Part shown: in pieces, positions 18,692 to 28,235 of the stretch
Layout: every line of letters starts with the position of its first letter
Position numbering within the stretch: the stretch's first letter is position 1
Assembly (NCBI RefSeq): GCF_009739465.1
Contig: NZ_WHOM01000040.1
Coordinates: 1-64,000 of the forward strand
Direction of reading: 5' to 3'
Length of the DNA stretch: 64,000 nucleotides
Origin: Streptomyces apocyni
GTDB taxonomy: Bacteria > Actinomycetota > Actinomycetes > Streptomycetales > Streptomycetaceae
Position numbers and translations under genes: made by a program
The notes under the pieces: generated by a model
Told to the model about the DNA's origin: nothing
Seen by the model: the letters and a program-made list of their open reading frames with translations, nothing else
Databases searched by the model: none

Positions 18692-19558
18692 GTGAGTGAC
18701 GAAGTAGAGCCCGGATTCGTACGGGTGCGGCTGGACCTTTCCTACGACGGCAGGGACTTCTCCGGCTGGGCCAAGCAGCGCCAGGGGCAGCGCACCGTAC
18801 AGGCGGAGATCGAGGACGCGCTGCGCACGGTGACGCGGTCGCAGGAGACGTACGAGCTGACGGTCGCCGGGCGTACGGACAGCGGGGTGCACGCCCGCGG
18901 GCAGGTGGCCCATGTCGATCTGCCCGCCGAGCTGTGGGCTGAGCACCGCGAGAAGCTGCTCCGCAGGCTCGCTGGGCGACTGCCGCACGATGTGCGGGTC
19001 TGGCGGGTGGCCGAGGCACCGAGCGGCTTCAACGCGCGGTTCTCGGCGATCTGGCGGCGCTACGCCTATCGCGTCACCGATCACCCCGGTGGCGTCGACC
19101 CGCTGCTGCGCGGCCACGTGCTCTGGCACGACTGGGAGCTGGACGTCGACGCGATGAACGCGGCGGCGGAGAAGCTGGTCGGGGAGCATGACTTCGCGGC
19201 GTACTGCAAGAAGCGCGAGGGAGCGACCACCATCCGTACCCTCCAGCGGCTGAGCTGGGAGCGCGGGGCGGACGGGATCATCACCGCGACCGTGAAGGCG
19301 GACGCCTTCTGCCACAACATGGTGCGCTCGCTGGTCGGCGCGATGCTGTTCGTGGGCGACGGGCACCGGCCGGTGGAGTGGCCCGCGAAGGTGCTGGCCG
19401 CGGGGGTGCGGGACTCCGCCGTCCATGTGGTGCGGCCGCATGGGCTGACCCTGGAGGAGGTCGGCTATCCCGCGGACGATCTCCTCGCGGCGCGCAACCT
19501 GGAGGCACGGAACCGGCGGACGCTGCCTGGGGCCGGGGCCGGGGCTGGGTGCTGCTGA
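18692..19558 (+). CDS. truA: tRNA pseudouridine(38-40) synthase TruA
   Basis: 288 residues, GTG start with GAGAGGATC upstream. Catalytic aspartate in [18 protein letters not shown] (about residues 55-72); conserved RRYAYRV and [10 protein letters not shown]...TTIRTLQRL segments, and [11 protein letters not shown] near the end. Isomerises U38-U40 in tRNA anticodon stems. Follows rplQ, as in Mycobacterium and Bacillus. The C-terminal GAGAGAGCC tail is low complexity. Confidence 0.96.
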   Translation: MSDEVEPGFVRVRLDLSYDGRDFSGWAKQRQGQRTVQAEIEDALRTVTRSQETYELTVAGRTDSGVHARGQVAHVDLPAELWAEHREKLLRRLAGRLPHDVRVWRVAEAPSGFNARFSAIWRRYAYRVTDHPGGVDPLLRGHVLWHDWELDVDAMNAAAEKLVGEHDFAAYCKKREGATTIRTLQRLSWERGADGIITATVKADAFCHNMVRSLVGAMLFVGDGHRPVEWPAKVLAAGVRDSAVHVVRPHGLTLEEVGYPADDLLAARNLEARNRRTLPGAGAGAGCC

Positions 19559-19564
19559 GCGGGC

Positions 19565-20530
19565 TCAGGCGGTGGCGGGGGAGCGGACCGCCGCCGATGC
19601 CTGGGCCTCGCCGCGGGCCCGGATCTGCTGGAAGGCGAACAGCGCGAGGTCGTCCCCGGCGGTGAAGACCGGCTTGTCGGACGTGGTCACGTCCTTGCCG
19701 TTGGTGAAGCCGGTGATGGTGAAGTAGGCGTAGCGGCCGTAGGAGTTGGTCGTCTTACGGCAGAGCGAGGTCTCGCAGAAGGCGGGGACGCTGGCGCCGG
19801 ACAGCGACCGGAGGTTGCCGCCGTCGGCCTGCTTCTTGGCCTGGAGCGCCTGCTTCTCGCTGTCGAAGACGGCGATGCCGACGGTGACCGCGATCCCGTC
19901 CTTCTGGTAGCTGGTGCGGAAGACCTGCTCGCAGTCGTTCTTGGTGAGTACGGTGCCGAGGTCACCCTGGGTGGCGTCGGCGCACTTGTCGGTGGTGTCG
20001 GTGGCGCCGCGCTGGTAGACCGTGCCGTCGTTCTTGGTGTGGTTCCCGCTCGGGAAGAGGGTGTCGGCGCTCAGCGGCGCCTTGTCCTTCTCGGCGCTCG
20101 ATATGAACTCCTTGGGGTCCGGCGGGGGCGGCGGCTCGGTCTCCGCGAAGGACGGCGCGGGCGAGTCGGTGTTGCTCGGGAGCGTGGCGGACGGCGGCAG
20201 CTGCCCCGACGGCTTGTTCGCGGACGTCTCGCCGCTGTTCGCCGAGATGACGGCGAACGCGACCACGGAGCCCACGGCGGCCGTGGCCAGCGCGCCTCCA
20301 CCGATCAGCAGCCACCTGCGGCGCCGGGCACGGGCCTCGGACGCCTCGGCGAGCGCCGCCCAGTCGGGCGCGGGACCGGAGGGCGGCGCGCCCTGCGGCC
20401 CGGCATACGGGTCGGGCTGCTGCGGACCCGGGTAGCCGCCGGGCGGACTCCAGCTGGGAGGTCCCGCTGGTCCGTGTTCTCCCCCTGGGCCCGACTGCGG
20501 CCCCCCTTGCCCAAAGCTCATGCGCCGCAT
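19565..20530 (-). CDS. Membrane-anchored protein of unknown function
   Basis: 321 residues. Residues 1 to about 65 are Pro/Gly/Gln-rich, followed by a basic stop-transfer RARRRR and one helix WLLIGGGALATAAVGSVVAFAVI (about 73-95). The remaining 225 residues are extracellular: a Pro/Ser/Glu linker, then a domain with four cysteines (KCADAT, NDCEQVF, FCETSLCRKT) that could form two disulfides. A second ATG three codons in (MSFGQGG) is an alternative start. Convergent with truA and divergent from rplM. No enzyme motif is seen; a sensor or envelope role is possible. Confidence 0.75.
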   Translation of the reverse strand: MRRMSFGQGGPQSGPGGEHGPAGPPSWSPPGGYPGPQQPDPYAGPQGAPPSGPAPDWAALAEASEARARRRRWLLIGGGALATAAVGSVVAFAVISANSGETSANKPSGQLPPSATLPSNTDSPAPSFAETEPPPPPDPKEFISSAEKDKAPLSADTLFPSGNHTKNDGTVYQRGATDTTDKCADATQGDLGTVLTKNDCEQVFRTSYQKDGIAVTVGIAVFDSEKQALQAKKQADGGNLRSLSGASVPAFCETSLCRKTTNSYGRYAYFTITGFTNGKDVTTSDKPVFTAGDDLALFAFQQIRARGEAQASAAVRSPATA

Positions 20531-20834
20531 CCTAGAGCCTGGGCCGGGAGCCGCCGCCAGGGTCGGGGGTATGCCAGGAGGCAGGTAAGATGTCCGCTGG
20601 CAGTGCCGTGAGGCATGCGCGCGTTTTGACCCGTACGGGCCAGCGCGGGTATTCTGCTAGTTCGTTATGTGTATTGGCTTTCTCATTCTCACGTGAGGGG
20701 CCCTTACACCGGCCCACCGGGCCGATGACCAGCGGCAGGACTCGGTTGCGTCACCGATGTCCGCCAGGGCTGTCGTACATCGTCCGTGGTGGCCTTGTCA
20801 GGACCCACTCACTGAAGAAGCGAAGGCTACGACC
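20531..20834 (+). other. rplM promoter and leader region
   Basis: 304 bp without a gene between the divergent membrane protein and rplM. Holds the strong promoter listed next, then a leader of about 170 bp with a small CGGCCC-ACC-GGGCCG hairpin (20710-20724). Short leader frames exist but have no ribosome site I would trust. Confidence 0.5.
20626..20655 (+). promoter_or_regulatory. Strong HrdB-type promoter for rplM-rpsI
   Basis: TTGACC and TATTCT separated by 18 bp: near-consensus for the principal sigma factor and the best vegetative promoter in this part of the window. Expected start near 20662, giving a leader of about 170 bases before the rplM GTG. Confidence 0.75.
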
Positions 20835-21278
20835 GTGCGTACGTACAGCCCCAAGCCCGGCGATGTCACTCGCCAGTGGCACATCATCGACGCGCAGGAC
20901 ATCGTCCTGGGCCGTCTGGCGACTACGGCAGCGAACCTCCTCCGGGGCAAGCACAAGCCGACCTATGCCCCCCACATGGACATGGGCGACTTCGTCATCA
21001 TCGTCAACGCCGACAAGGTTCACCTGTCCGGCAACAAGAAGACCCAGAAGATGGCGTACCGCCACTCCGGCTACCCGGGCGGCCTCCGCTCGGTGCGCTA
21101 CGACGAGCTGCTCGCCAAGAACCCCGAGAAGGCCGTCGAGAAGGCCATCAAGGGCATGATCCCCAAGAACACCCTGGGTCGTCAGATGCTCTCGAAGCTG
21201 AAGATCTACTCGGGCGACCAGCACCCGCACGCTGCCCAGCAGCCGGTGCCGTTCGAGATCACCCAGGTCGCGCAGTAA
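20835..21278 (+). CDS. rplM: 50S ribosomal protein L13
   Basis: 147 residues from GTG ([30 protein letters not shown]). Upstream in-frame codons are rejected because AAGCGAAGG precedes this GTG and the product matches family length. Early assembly protein, binds 23S domains II and VI. The [17 protein letters not shown] and [11 protein letters not shown] motifs are intact. Operon with rpsI. Confidence 0.98.
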   Translation: MRTYSPKPGDVTRQWHIIDAQDIVLGRLATTAANLLRGKHKPTYAPHMDMGDFVIIVNADKVHLSGNKKTQKMAYRHSGYPGGLRSVRYDELLAKNPEKAVEKAIKGMIPKNTLGRQMLSKLKIYSGDQHPHAAQQPVPFEITQVAQ

Positions 21279-21324
21279 TACCGGCCACAGCCCCTAAGAC
21301 GTACAGAAAGATCTGAGGAGAATC

Positions 21325-21846
21325 GTGGCCGAGACCACCGTTGAGCAGCCGGTCGAAGAGACCGAGATCGCCGACGTCGAGCAGTACACGACCGAGTCCG
21401 AGGTGCCCCTTGAGGGCGAGTACACCTCGGAGTCGATGGCCTCCGCGTTCGGCGAGCCGCAGCCGGCCGCCGGCCTGGGCCGTCGCAAGAACGCCATCGC
21501 CCGCGTCCGGATCGTCCCGGGCACCGGCAAGTGGAAGGTCAACGGGCGCACGCTCGAGGACTACTTCCCGAACAAGGTCCACCAGCAGGAAGTCAACGAG
21601 CCCTTCAAGGTGCTCGAGCTGGACGGCCGCTACGACGTCGTCGCCCGCATCTCGGGTGGCGGCGTCTCCGGTCAGGCCGGTGCGCTCCGTCTCGGTGTCG
21701 CCCGCGCGCTGAACGAGGCCGACGTCGACAACAACCGCGGCGCCCTCAAGAAGGCCGGTTACCTCAAGCGTGACGACCGTGCGGTCGAGCGCAAGAAGGC
21801 CGGTCTCAAGAAGGCCCGTAAGGCTCCGCAGTACAGCAAGCGCTAA
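21325..21846 (+). CDS. rpsI: 30S ribosomal protein S9 with acidic N-terminal extension
   Basis: 173 residues against about 130 in E. coli. The canonical domain begins near residue 50 ([26 protein letters not shown]) and ends [12 protein letters not shown], whose terminal Lys-Arg contacts P-site tRNA. The first 45 residues are Glu/Thr/Val-rich, a feature I recall for actinobacterial S9. GTG start with GAGGAGAATC upstream. Confidence 0.97.
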   Translation: MAETTVEQPVEETEIADVEQYTTESEVPLEGEYTSESMASAFGEPQPAAGLGRRKNAIARVRIVPGTGKWKVNGRTLEDYFPNKVHQQEVNEPFKVLELDGRYDVVARISGGGVSGQAGALRLGVARALNEADVDNNRGALKKAGYLKRDDRAVERKKAGLKKARKAPQYSKR

Positions 21847-21871
21847 TCGCTGGCTGCTTGGACCACTCGTT

Positions 21872-21919
21872 CGCCCCGGCGGCACGTTGCGTGCCGCCGG
21901 GGCGTTCGTGCTTCATTTT
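21872..21919 (+). terminator. Terminator after rpsI
   Basis: A 14-bp perfect stem (CGCCCCGGCGGCAC and complement) around a 5-base loop GTTGC, followed by TTCGTGCTTCATTTTC. It separates rplM-rpsI from glmM. Confidence 0.8.
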
Positions 21920-21974
21920 CGGAGCTACCCGATCGGTGTACCTCCGAGGCTTCAGACACGTTCGGAGGACATCA

Positions 21975-23333
21975 GTGGGACGACTCTTCGGCACGGACGG
22001 TGTGCGCGGTGTCGCCAACGCGGATCTGACGGCCGAGCTCGCGCTCGGACTCTCCGTGGCAGCGGCTCATGTACTCGTTGAGGCGGGCACGTTCGAAGGC
22101 CATCGGCCGGTCGCGGTGGTCGGGCGTGACCCGCGCGCGTCCGGGGAGTTCCTGGAGGCCGCGGTGGTCGCGGGCCTGGCCAGCGCGGGTGTGGACGTGC
22201 TGCGCGTCGGCGTGCTGCCGACCCCCGCGGTGGCGTATCTCACCGGCGCGCTCGGCGGCGACCTCGGCGTGATGCTCTCCGCGAGCCACAACGCCATGCC
22301 GGACAACGGCATCAAGTTCTTCGCCCGTGGTGGTCACAAGCTGGCCGACGAGCTGGAGAACCGCATCGAGGCCCTGTACGAGCAGCACCGCACCGGTGCG
22401 CCCTGGCAGCGCCCGACCGGTGCGGACGTCGGCCGGGTCCGCGCGTACGACGAGGGCTTCGACCAGTACATCGCGCACCTCATCGGCGTACTGCCGAACC
22501 GTCTCGACGGCCTGAAGATCGTGCTTGACGAGGCGCACGGCGCCGCGGCCCGGGTCTCGCCCGAGGCGTTCGCGCGGGCCGGGGCCGAGGTCATCACGAT
22601 CGGCGCCGAGCCGGACGGCCTGAACATCAACGACGGCTGCGGCTCCACCCACCTGGGGCTGCTCAAGGCCGCCGTCGTCGAGCACGGCGCCGACCTCGGC
22701 ATCGCACACGACGGCGACGCGGACCGCTGCCTGGCCGTCGACCACACCGGCGCCGAGGTCGACGGCGACCAGATCCTCGCCGTACTGGCCCTGGCGATGC
22801 GGGAGCGCGGCGCGCTGCGCGAGAACATGGTCGTCGCCACCGTCATGTCGAACCTGGGCTTCAAGCTGGCCATGGAGCGCGAGGGCGTCGACCTGATCCA
22901 GACCGCCGTCGGTGACCGGTACGTACTGGAGTCGATGAAGGAGCACGGCTACGCGCTCGGTGGCGAGCAGTCCGGGCATGTGATCATCCTCGACCACGCG
23001 ACGACCGGCGACGGCACCCTGACCGGGCTGATGCTGGCGGCCCGGGTCGCGGCCACCGGGCGCACGCTCGCGGACCTGGCCTCGGTCATGGAGCAGCTGC
23101 CGCAGGTGCTGATCAACGTCCCGGACGTGGACAAGTCCCGGGTGTCGACCTCGGCGGAGCTCGCCGCGGCGGTCACCGAGGCGGAGCGGGAACTCGGTGC
23201 GACGGGGCGGGTGCTGCTGCGGCCGTCCGGTACGGAGCCGCTGGTGCGGGTGATGGTCGAGGCCGCGGATATCGAGCAGGCGCGGTCGGTGGCGGGGCGG
23301 TTGGCCGATGTGGTGAAGTCGGCGCTTGGGTAA
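21975..23333 (+). CDS. glmM: Phosphoglucosamine mutase GlmM
   Basis: 452 residues from GTG with GGAGG six bases upstream; in-frame codons farther upstream run through the rpsI terminator. Active-site serine in [17 protein letters not shown] (about residue 101), metal-binding DGDADR near 245, sugar-binding GGEQSGH near 330, and phosphate-binding [12 protein letters not shown] near the end. Converts glucosamine-6-phosphate to glucosamine-1-phosphate for UDP-GlcNAc and peptidoglycan. Starts [14 protein letters not shown] like the family. Confidence 0.98.
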   Translation: MGRLFGTDGVRGVANADLTAELALGLSVAAAHVLVEAGTFEGHRPVAVVGRDPRASGEFLEAAVVAGLASAGVDVLRVGVLPTPAVAYLTGALGGDLGVMLSASHNAMPDNGIKFFARGGHKLADELENRIEALYEQHRTGAPWQRPTGADVGRVRAYDEGFDQYIAHLIGVLPNRLDGLKIVLDEAHGAAARVSPEAFARAGAEVITIGAEPDGLNINDGCGSTHLGLLKAAVVEHGADLGIAHDGDADRCLAVDHTGAEVDGDQILAVLALAMRERGALRENMVVATVMSNLGFKLAMEREGVDLIQTAVGDRYVLESMKEHGYALGGEQSGHVIILDHATTGDGTLTGLMLAARVAATGRTLADLASVMEQLPQVLINVPDVDKSRVSTSAELAAAVTEAERELGATGRVLLRPSGTEPLVRVMVEAADIEQARSVAGRLADVVKSALG

Positions 23334-23356
23334 GCCGTGTGACCTGGTGTCATGAT

Positions 23357-23393
23357 GCTGCCCCGCCTAGGAGTTGATCCTGGGCGGGGCAGC
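23357..23393. terminator. Bidirectional terminator between glmM and coaA
   Basis: A 16-bp stem (GCTGCCCCGCCTAGGA and complement, one G-T pair) with a 5-base loop in the 90-bp gap between convergent genes. No T-run on either strand. Confidence 0.8.
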
Positions 23394-23423
23394 GTTGCGT
23401 TGTGAGCGTGGCGCGATGTGGCG

Positions 23424-24413
23424 TCAGAGTTTGCGGAGGCTCAGGCGTTGGACCTTGTGGTCGGGGCCCTTGCGTACGACCAGTGTGGCGCGGCCGCGGG
23501 TCGGGGCGACGTTCTCCACCAGGTTGGGCTTGTTGATGGTGCGCCACATCGTGCGCGCGTAGTCGAGCGCCTCCTCCTCGGAGACCTCGGTGTGCCGGTG
23601 GAAGTACGAGTCGGGGTTCTGGAACGCCGTCTGACGGAGTTTCTTGAACCGGTTGAGATACCAGTTCTCGATGTCCTCGGCCTTGGCGTCGACGTACACG
23701 CTGAAGTCGAAGTAGTCGGCCAGACCGACTCTGGTGCGGCCGTCCTTGCCGGGCAGGGCGGGCTGTAGGACGTTCAGCCCCTCCACGATGAGGATGTCCG
23801 GGCGTCGTACGGTCAGCCGCTGGCCCGGGACGATGTCGTAGATCAGGTGGGAGTAGACCGGTGCGGTGACCTCGTCCTTGCCCGCCTTGATGTCGGCCAC
23901 GAAGCGGGTGAGGGCCCGTCGGTCGTACGACTCCGGGAACCCCTTCCGTGACGTGAGCCCGCGTGCCTTGAGCTCCTTCATGGGGAGCAGGAAGCCGTCC
24001 GTGGTGACCAGCTCGACCCGGGGGTGCTCGGGCCAGCGGGCCAGCAGCGCCTGGAGGAGGCGGGCGACGGTCGACTTGCCGACCGCGACCGAGCCCGCGA
24101 CGCCTATCACGAAGGGCGTGCCGTGCTGTGTTCCGTGGCCGTTGCCCGCGTCGCCGAGGAAGGTGTTCAGTGCGCCGCGCAGGCCGTCGGTCGCGCCGAC
24201 GTACAGGTTGAGCAGCCGGGAGAGCGGCAGGTAGACGTCTCGTACCTCGTCGAGGTCGATGACGTCACCGAGGCCGCGCAGCCGCTCCACCTCGCTGGCG
24301 GTGAGCGGCAGCGGTGTCTTGTCGCGCAGGGCGCTCCACTCGGTGCGGGTCAGGTCGACGTAGGGCGTCGACTCCGCGCGGCGGTGGGCACTGCGGGGCG
24401 GCGAAGTGATCAC
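23424..24413 (-). CDS. coaA: Pantothenate kinase, type I
   Basis: 329 residues, GTG start with AAGGG close upstream. Walker [16 protein letters not shown] (about 104-118), substrate region [28 protein letters not shown], and [12 protein letters not shown] plus [10 protein letters not shown] motifs of bacterial CoaA. Phosphorylates pantothenate in the first step of CoA synthesis and is usually feedback-inhibited by CoA. Faces glmM convergently; acpS, a CoA user, lies on the other side. Confidence 0.97.
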   Translation of the reverse strand: MITSPPRSAHRRAESTPYVDLTRTEWSALRDKTPLPLTASEVERLRGLGDVIDLDEVRDVYLPLSRLLNLYVGATDGLRGALNTFLGDAGNGHGTQHGTPFVIGVAGSVAVGKSTVARLLQALLARWPEHPRVELVTTDGFLLPMKELKARGLTSRKGFPESYDRRALTRFVADIKAGKDEVTAPVYSHLIYDIVPGQRLTVRRPDILIVEGLNVLQPALPGKDGRTRVGLADYFDFSVYVDAKAEDIENWYLNRFKKLRQTAFQNPDSYFHRHTEVSEEEALDYARTMWRTINKPNLVENVAPTRGRATLVVRKGPDHKVQRLSLRKL

Positions 24414-24547
24414 CCTTCATTGTCGCGGGTGGATGAACGGCATGGCGGGTGTCGTATGTCACGCGGGTGTTGCTCTGGGCATGGACCGGGACGGGCGTAG
24501 GGGGATAGCGTCCGCGGCACCGGGGGTGTCGATCTGGAGGCCCCCGC

Positions 24548-24787
24548 ATGTACGCGCGCGTTGTCCGTGATCTCGTCCGTCGAAAACCAGCTGGTCAGTC
24601 TCCCTCGGCGGGGTTCTCCGGAGAGGTGTGCAGCGAACTGGCGCTGGACCTTCCGGATGAGGATCTGGTCGAGGACCTGGGCGACTGCCTCGACCTGTAC
24701 GAGATGGGCAGCAAGCCGCGCTGCGAGGAAGCGGAATACCTTGCCCTCGTCCAGGACGCGGTGGACCGCATAGCCCGCGGTCGCTGA
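24548..24787 (+). CDS. Small acidic protein of unknown function
   Basis: 79 residues; ATG with GGAGG seven bases upstream, a strong argument that it is translated. Basic first 14 residues (MYARVVRDLVRRKP), then a strongly acidic, helical remainder (ALDLPDEDLVEDLGDCLDLYEMGSK...EEAEYLALVQDAVDRIARGR) with two or three Cys. No membrane segment or known domain. Divergent from coaA and upstream of acpS on the same strand. The Asp/Leu pattern resembles small protein-interaction modules, but I recognise no family. Confidence 0.65.
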   Translation: MYARVVRDLVRRKPAGQSPSAGFSGEVCSELALDLPDEDLVEDLGDCLDLYEMGSKPRCEEAEYLALVQDAVDRIARGR

Positions 24788-24881
24788 ACGTTCTGCCCCT
24801 CCTGCTTGGCCTGACCGTCCTGCTGGGATTCGCGCCGTAGGCTGCCCGCGTGTGCGAGTCGAGTGAGCGGAGAGCGGGCAA

Positions 24882-25250
24882 GTGATCATCGGGGTGGGGA
24901 TCGACGTCGCGGAGATCGAGCGCTTCCGGGTGTCTATGGAGCGCACACCGGGGCTCGCGGACCGGCTTTTCGTGGAGCATGAGCTGCTGCTCCCCAGCGG
25001 TGAACGGCGCGGGGTGGCCTCGCTGGCCGCACGCTTCGCGGCCAAGGAGGCGCTGGCGAAGGCGCTGGGCGCGCCTGCGGGCCTCCTCTGGACCGACGCC
25101 GAGGTGTACGTCGAGGACAGCGGCCAGCCCCGCCTGCGGGTACGCGGCAGCGTGGCACGGCGGGCGGCGGAGCTCGGGGTGCAGGGCTGGCATGTGTCGC
25201 TGAGCCATGACGCGGGGGTGGCGTCGGCGGTGGTGGTGGCGGAGGGGTAG
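24882..25250 (+). CDS. acpS: Holo-[acyl-carrier-protein] synthase
   Basis: 122 residues, GTG start. Signature [12 protein letters not shown] near the N-terminus with the Mg-binding aspartate, and [12 protein letters not shown] near residue 50 with the catalytic glutamate and lysine. Transfers 4'-phosphopantetheine from CoA to acyl carrier proteins. A TAGGCT -10-like hexamer at 24838-24843 suggests its own promoter. Next to nnrDE and alr, as in many actinobacteria. Confidence 0.96.
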   Translation: MIIGVGIDVAEIERFRVSMERTPGLADRLFVEHELLLPSGERRGVASLAARFAAKEALAKALGAPAGLLWTDAEVYVEDSGQPRLRVRGSVARRAAELGVQGWHVSLSHDAGVASAVVVAEG

Positions 25251-25321
25251 CTCGCGGTGGGCGCGGGTGGGGGTGAGTGTGGGTGCGGGTGTGTGTCAGT
25301 GCTGTGCGGCAGACTCGGGGC

Positions 25322-26950
25322 ATGCGTACTGCGTACTGCGTGGAGACGGTCAGGGCCGCCGAGCGGGAGCTGATGGCGCGGGTGCCCGAGGGGACGCTGA
25401 TGCGGCGGGCGGCGGCCGGGCTCGCGGTCGCCTGTGCCGAGCTGCTGGGGCGGGTGTACGGGGCCCGGGTCGTGCTGCTCGTGGGCAGCGGGGACAACGG
25501 CGGGGACGCGCTGTACGCCGGGGCGCGACTCGCGCGGCGCGGGGCGGGCGTGACGGCGGTGCTGCTCGCGCCGGAGCGTACGCACGCTGGGGGGCTGGCC
25601 GCGCTTCGGGGGGCGGGGGGTGGCGTGGTGTCCGCGGAGGGCGTGGCGGATGCGGAAGGTGCGGCGGATGCGGAAGGTGCGGCGGTCGCGGAGGCTGTGG
25701 GGGGCGTGCTGCGGCGGGCTGACCTCATTGTGGACGGGATCGTCGGGATCGGTGGGCGGGGTGGGCTGCGGCCCGGTGCCGCCCGGCTCGCCGCCCTGGT
25801 CGCGGGCGCGCGGAGTTCCGGTGCGGTCGTCGTCGCCGTGGATCTGCCCAGCGGCGTCGAGGCGGATACCGGTGAGGTGCGGGGGGACGCGGTGCGTGCG
25901 GACGCGACGGTGACCTTCGGGACGTACAAGCCGGGGCTGCTGATCGACCCCGCGCGGACGTACGCGGGCGCGGTGCGGCTGGTCGACATCGGGCTGTCGC
26001 TGCCGGATGCTCCGGATGGATCGCATGCCCCGGATGGATCGAATGCGCCGGATGGATCGAATGCGCCGGACGTTCAGGCGTTGCAGTACGCCGATGTGGC
26101 CGCCCTGCTGCCGGAGCCGGGCGCGGCGAGCGACAAGTACCGGCGGGGCGTCGTCGGTATCGCGGCGGGCTCGGCGCGCTATCCGGGTGCGGCGGTGCTC
26201 GCGGTGGCGGGCGCCGTGCGTGGTGGGGCGGGGGCTGTGCGGTACGTGGGGCCCGCGGCGGACGCGGTGCTCGCTCGCTATCCGGAGTCGCTGGTGTCGG
26301 CGGGGCCGCCGTCGAAGGCGGGGCGGGTGCAGGCGTGGGTCGTCGGGCCCGGGCTCGGTGACGACGCCGAGCGGCTGGCGGACGTGCTGGGGTGCGACGT
26401 GCCGGTGCTGGTTGACGCGGACGGGCTGCGGCTCGCCGATCCGGCGGCGGTGCGGGGCCGTCGGGCGCCTACGGTGCTGACGCCGCACGCGGGGGAGGCG
26501 GCGGCGCTGCTGGGGGTGTCGCGGGCGGAGGTCGAGGGGGCGCGGTTGGCGGCTGTGCGGGAGCTGGCGGAGGTGTATGCGGCGACGGTTCTGCTGAAGG
26601 GGGATACGACGTTGGTGGCGGAGCCCGCGGAGGGCCGTCACCGTCCGGTGCGGGTCAACCCGACGGGTACGCCGTGGCTGGCGACGGCCGGGAGCGGTGA
26701 CGTGCTGTCCGGCCTCGCGGGGTCGCTGCTCGCGGCGGGGCTCGCGCCAGTGGACGCCGCGTCGGTGGGGGCGTACGTGCATGGGCTCGCGGCGCGGCAT
26801 GCGGCGGCGGGCGCGGGCACGGGGGGTGGCGGTGCCGCGGGTGGTGGCGGTGCGGCGGGTGGTGTCGGTGCGGCGGTGGGTGCGCCGGTGAGCGCGCACG
26901 ATGTCGCGGACGCGGTCCCCGAGGCCTGGCGCGACGTACGGCGCAGCTGA
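25322..26950 (+). CDS. nnrDE: Bifunctional NAD(P)HX epimerase/dehydratase
   Basis: 542 residues, ATG start. The N-terminal YjeF domain (epimerase, about 1-230) has GSGDNGGDALYAGARLARRG and DGIVGIGGRG. The C-terminal ribokinase-like ADP-dependent dehydratase domain (about 255-540) has KGDTTLVA, NPTGTPWLATAGSGDVLSGLAGSLLAAGL. Together they repair hydrated NAD(P)H. Three in-frame repeats are inserted: an 18-bp duplication encoding ADAEGA, an 18-bp triplication encoding PDGSNA between the domains, and a Gly/Ala run near the C-terminus. Convention varies on domain symbols. Confidence 0.95.
   Translation: MRTAYCVETVRAAERELMARVPEGTLMRRAAAGLAVACAELLGRVYGARVVLLVGSGDNGGDALYAGARLARRGAGVTAVLLAPERTHAGGLAALRGAGGGVVSAEGVADAEGAADAEGAAVAEAVGGVLRRADLIVDGIVGIGGRGGLRPGAARLAALVAGARSSGAVVVAVDLPSGVEADTGEVRGDAVRADATVTFGTYKPGLLIDPARTYAGAVRLVDIGLSLPDAPDGSHAPDGSNAPDGSNAPDVQALQYADVAALLPEPGAASDKYRRGVVGIAAGSARYPGAAVLAVAGAVRGGAGAVRYVGPAADAVLARYPESLVSAGPPSKAGRVQAWVVGPGLGDDAERLADVLGCDVPVLVDADGLRLADPAAVRGRRAPTVLTPHAGEAAALLGVSRAEVEGARLAAVRELAEVYAATVLLKGDTTLVAEPAEGRHRPVRVNPTGTPWLATAGSGDVLSGLAGSLLAAGLAPVDAASVGAYVHGLAARHAAAGAGTGGGGAAGGGGAAGGVGAAVGAPVSAHDVADAVPEAWRDVRRS
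25645..25680 (+). repeat. In-frame 18-bp tandem duplication in nnrDE
   Basis: Two perfect copies of GGCGGATGCGGAAGGTGC within the epimerase domain, encoding an Ala/Asp/Glu/Gly loop. The reading frame is kept. Confidence 0.85.
26012..26065 (+). repeat. In-frame 18-bp tandem triplication in nnrDE
   Basis: Three near-identical copies of CCGGATGGATCGAATGCG encode PDGSNA repeats in the linker between the two catalytic domains. Recent expansion is suggested by the near identity. Confidence 0.88.
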
Positions 26951-26974
26951 GCGTAGCCGCGTAGCCGCGTAGCC
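26951..26974 (+). repeat. 8-bp tandem repeat directly after the nnrDE stop
   Basis: Three perfect copies of GCGTAGCC begin at the first base after the TGA. Each carries a TAG. A short GCGCCG-TACGT-CGGCGC hairpin follows (26978-26994) that may act as a weak terminator before alr. Confidence 0.75.
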
Positions 26975-27055
26975 GCGGCGCCGTACGTCGGCGCGTGGTT
27001 GCCGGTGGTGGCGGCTGCGGGAGGGGCGGCGGGGGGCTCTGAGAGACTGGGCGCG

Positions 27056-28213
27056 ATGAACGAGACATCCTTGCGCGTCCGCGCCGAGATCGATTTGGCC
27101 GCCCTGCGGGCCAATGTGCGGGCTTTGCGCGCCCGCGCGCCCCGTGCCGAGTTCATGGCCGTGGTGAAGGCGGACGCGTACGGGCACGGCATGCTGCCCT
27201 GTGCCAGGGCCGCGCTCCAGGCGGGTGCGAGCTGGGTGGGCACCGCGACCCCCGAGGAGGCGCTCGCCCTGCGTGCCGCGGGGATCGGGCCTGAGCAGGC
27301 CCGGGTGTTGTGCTGGCTGTGGACGCCCGGCGGACCCTGGCGCGAGGCGATCGAGGCCGATATCGAGGCGTCGGTGAGCGGGATGTGGGCGCTGCGCGAG
27401 GTCACGGCGGCGGCTCGCGCCCTGGGGCGTACGGCCCGAGTGCAGCTCAAGGCCGACACCGGCCTGGGCCGTAACGGCTGCCAGCCCGCGGACTGGGCGG
27501 AGCTGGTGGAGGCCGCGCTGAAGGCCGAGGCGGAGGGTTCGGTCAAGGTCACCGGCATCTGGTCGCACTATGCCTGTGCGGACGAACCCGGCCATCCCTC
27601 GATCGCCGCCCAGACGGCCGCCTTCGAGCGGGCGCTTGGCTACGCGGAGACGGCGGGCCTCCGTCCCGAGGTGCGGCATATCGCGAACTCGCCCGCGACT
27701 CTGACGCTCGCCGAGTCGCACTATGACCTGGTGCGGCCCGGCATCGCGATGTATGGCGTGTCGCCGAGCCCGGAGGTGGGCGTGCCGGAGGACTTCGGGT
27801 TGCGGCCGGTGATGACCCTTGAGGCCTCGTTGGCGTTGGTGAAGCATGTTCCGGCGGGGCATGGTGTGAGTTACGGACATCACTTCGTCACCCCGGGCGA
27901 CACGACCCTCGGTCTAGTGCCCGTCGGCTACGGTGACGGACTGCCGCGCCACGCGTCCGGCCGTGGTCCGGTGCTGGTCGGCGGCAAGCTGCGGACGGCG
28001 GCGGGGCGGATCGCGATGGACCAGTTCGTTGTCGATCTGGGTGGCGATGAGCCGCGGGTGGGGGAGTCGGCCGTACTGTTCGGCCCGGGGGACCGGGGTG
28101 AGCCGACCGCCGAGGACTGGGCGCGGGCCGCGGGCACCATCGCGTACGAGATCGTGACGCGCATCGGATCGCGGGTCCCGCGCGTCTATGTGAACGAGCG
28201 CGCCGAAGGTTAA
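27056..28213 (+). CDS. alr: Alanine racemase
   Basis: 385 residues, ATG start (MNETSLRVRAEIDLAALRANVRAL). PLP lysine in AVVKADAYGHG near residue 38; catalytic tyrosine in VSYGHHFVT (about 265); substrate-side motifs RPGIAMYG and RIAMDQFVVDLG. Interconverts L- and D-alanine for peptidoglycan, cytoplasmic. Weak ribosome site, GAGAGACT sits about 6 bases upstream, so leaderless or short-leader translation is possible. Followed 22 bp later by the hydrolase gene. Confidence 0.97.
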   Translation: MNETSLRVRAEIDLAALRANVRALRARAPRAEFMAVVKADAYGHGMLPCARAALQAGASWVGTATPEEALALRAAGIGPEQARVLCWLWTPGGPWREAIEADIEASVSGMWALREVTAAARALGRTARVQLKADTGLGRNGCQPADWAELVEAALKAEAEGSVKVTGIWSHYACADEPGHPSIAAQTAAFERALGYAETAGLRPEVRHIANSPATLTLAESHYDLVRPGIAMYGVSPSPEVGVPEDFGLRPVMTLEASLALVKHVPAGHGVSYGHHFVTPGDTTLGLVPVGYGDGLPRHASGRGPVLVGGKLRTAAGRIAMDQFVVDLGGDEPRVGESAVLFGPGDRGEPTAEDWARAAGTIAYEIVTRIGSRVPRVYVNERAEG

Positions 28214-28235
28214 CCAGCTACGAGGAGCGGGCACA

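Noticed and set aside
19565..20530. Anti-sigma or lytic-enzyme assignment for the membrane protein
   Set aside because: No zinc anti-sigma motif, hydrolase motif or adjacent sigma gene; left as unknown.
24410..27883. Open frame of over 1,100 codons on the minus strand opposite nnrDE and alr
   Set aside because: It is the mirror of GC3-rich genes; the Arg/His/Pro-rich translation has no domain and overlaps well-recognised enzymes.
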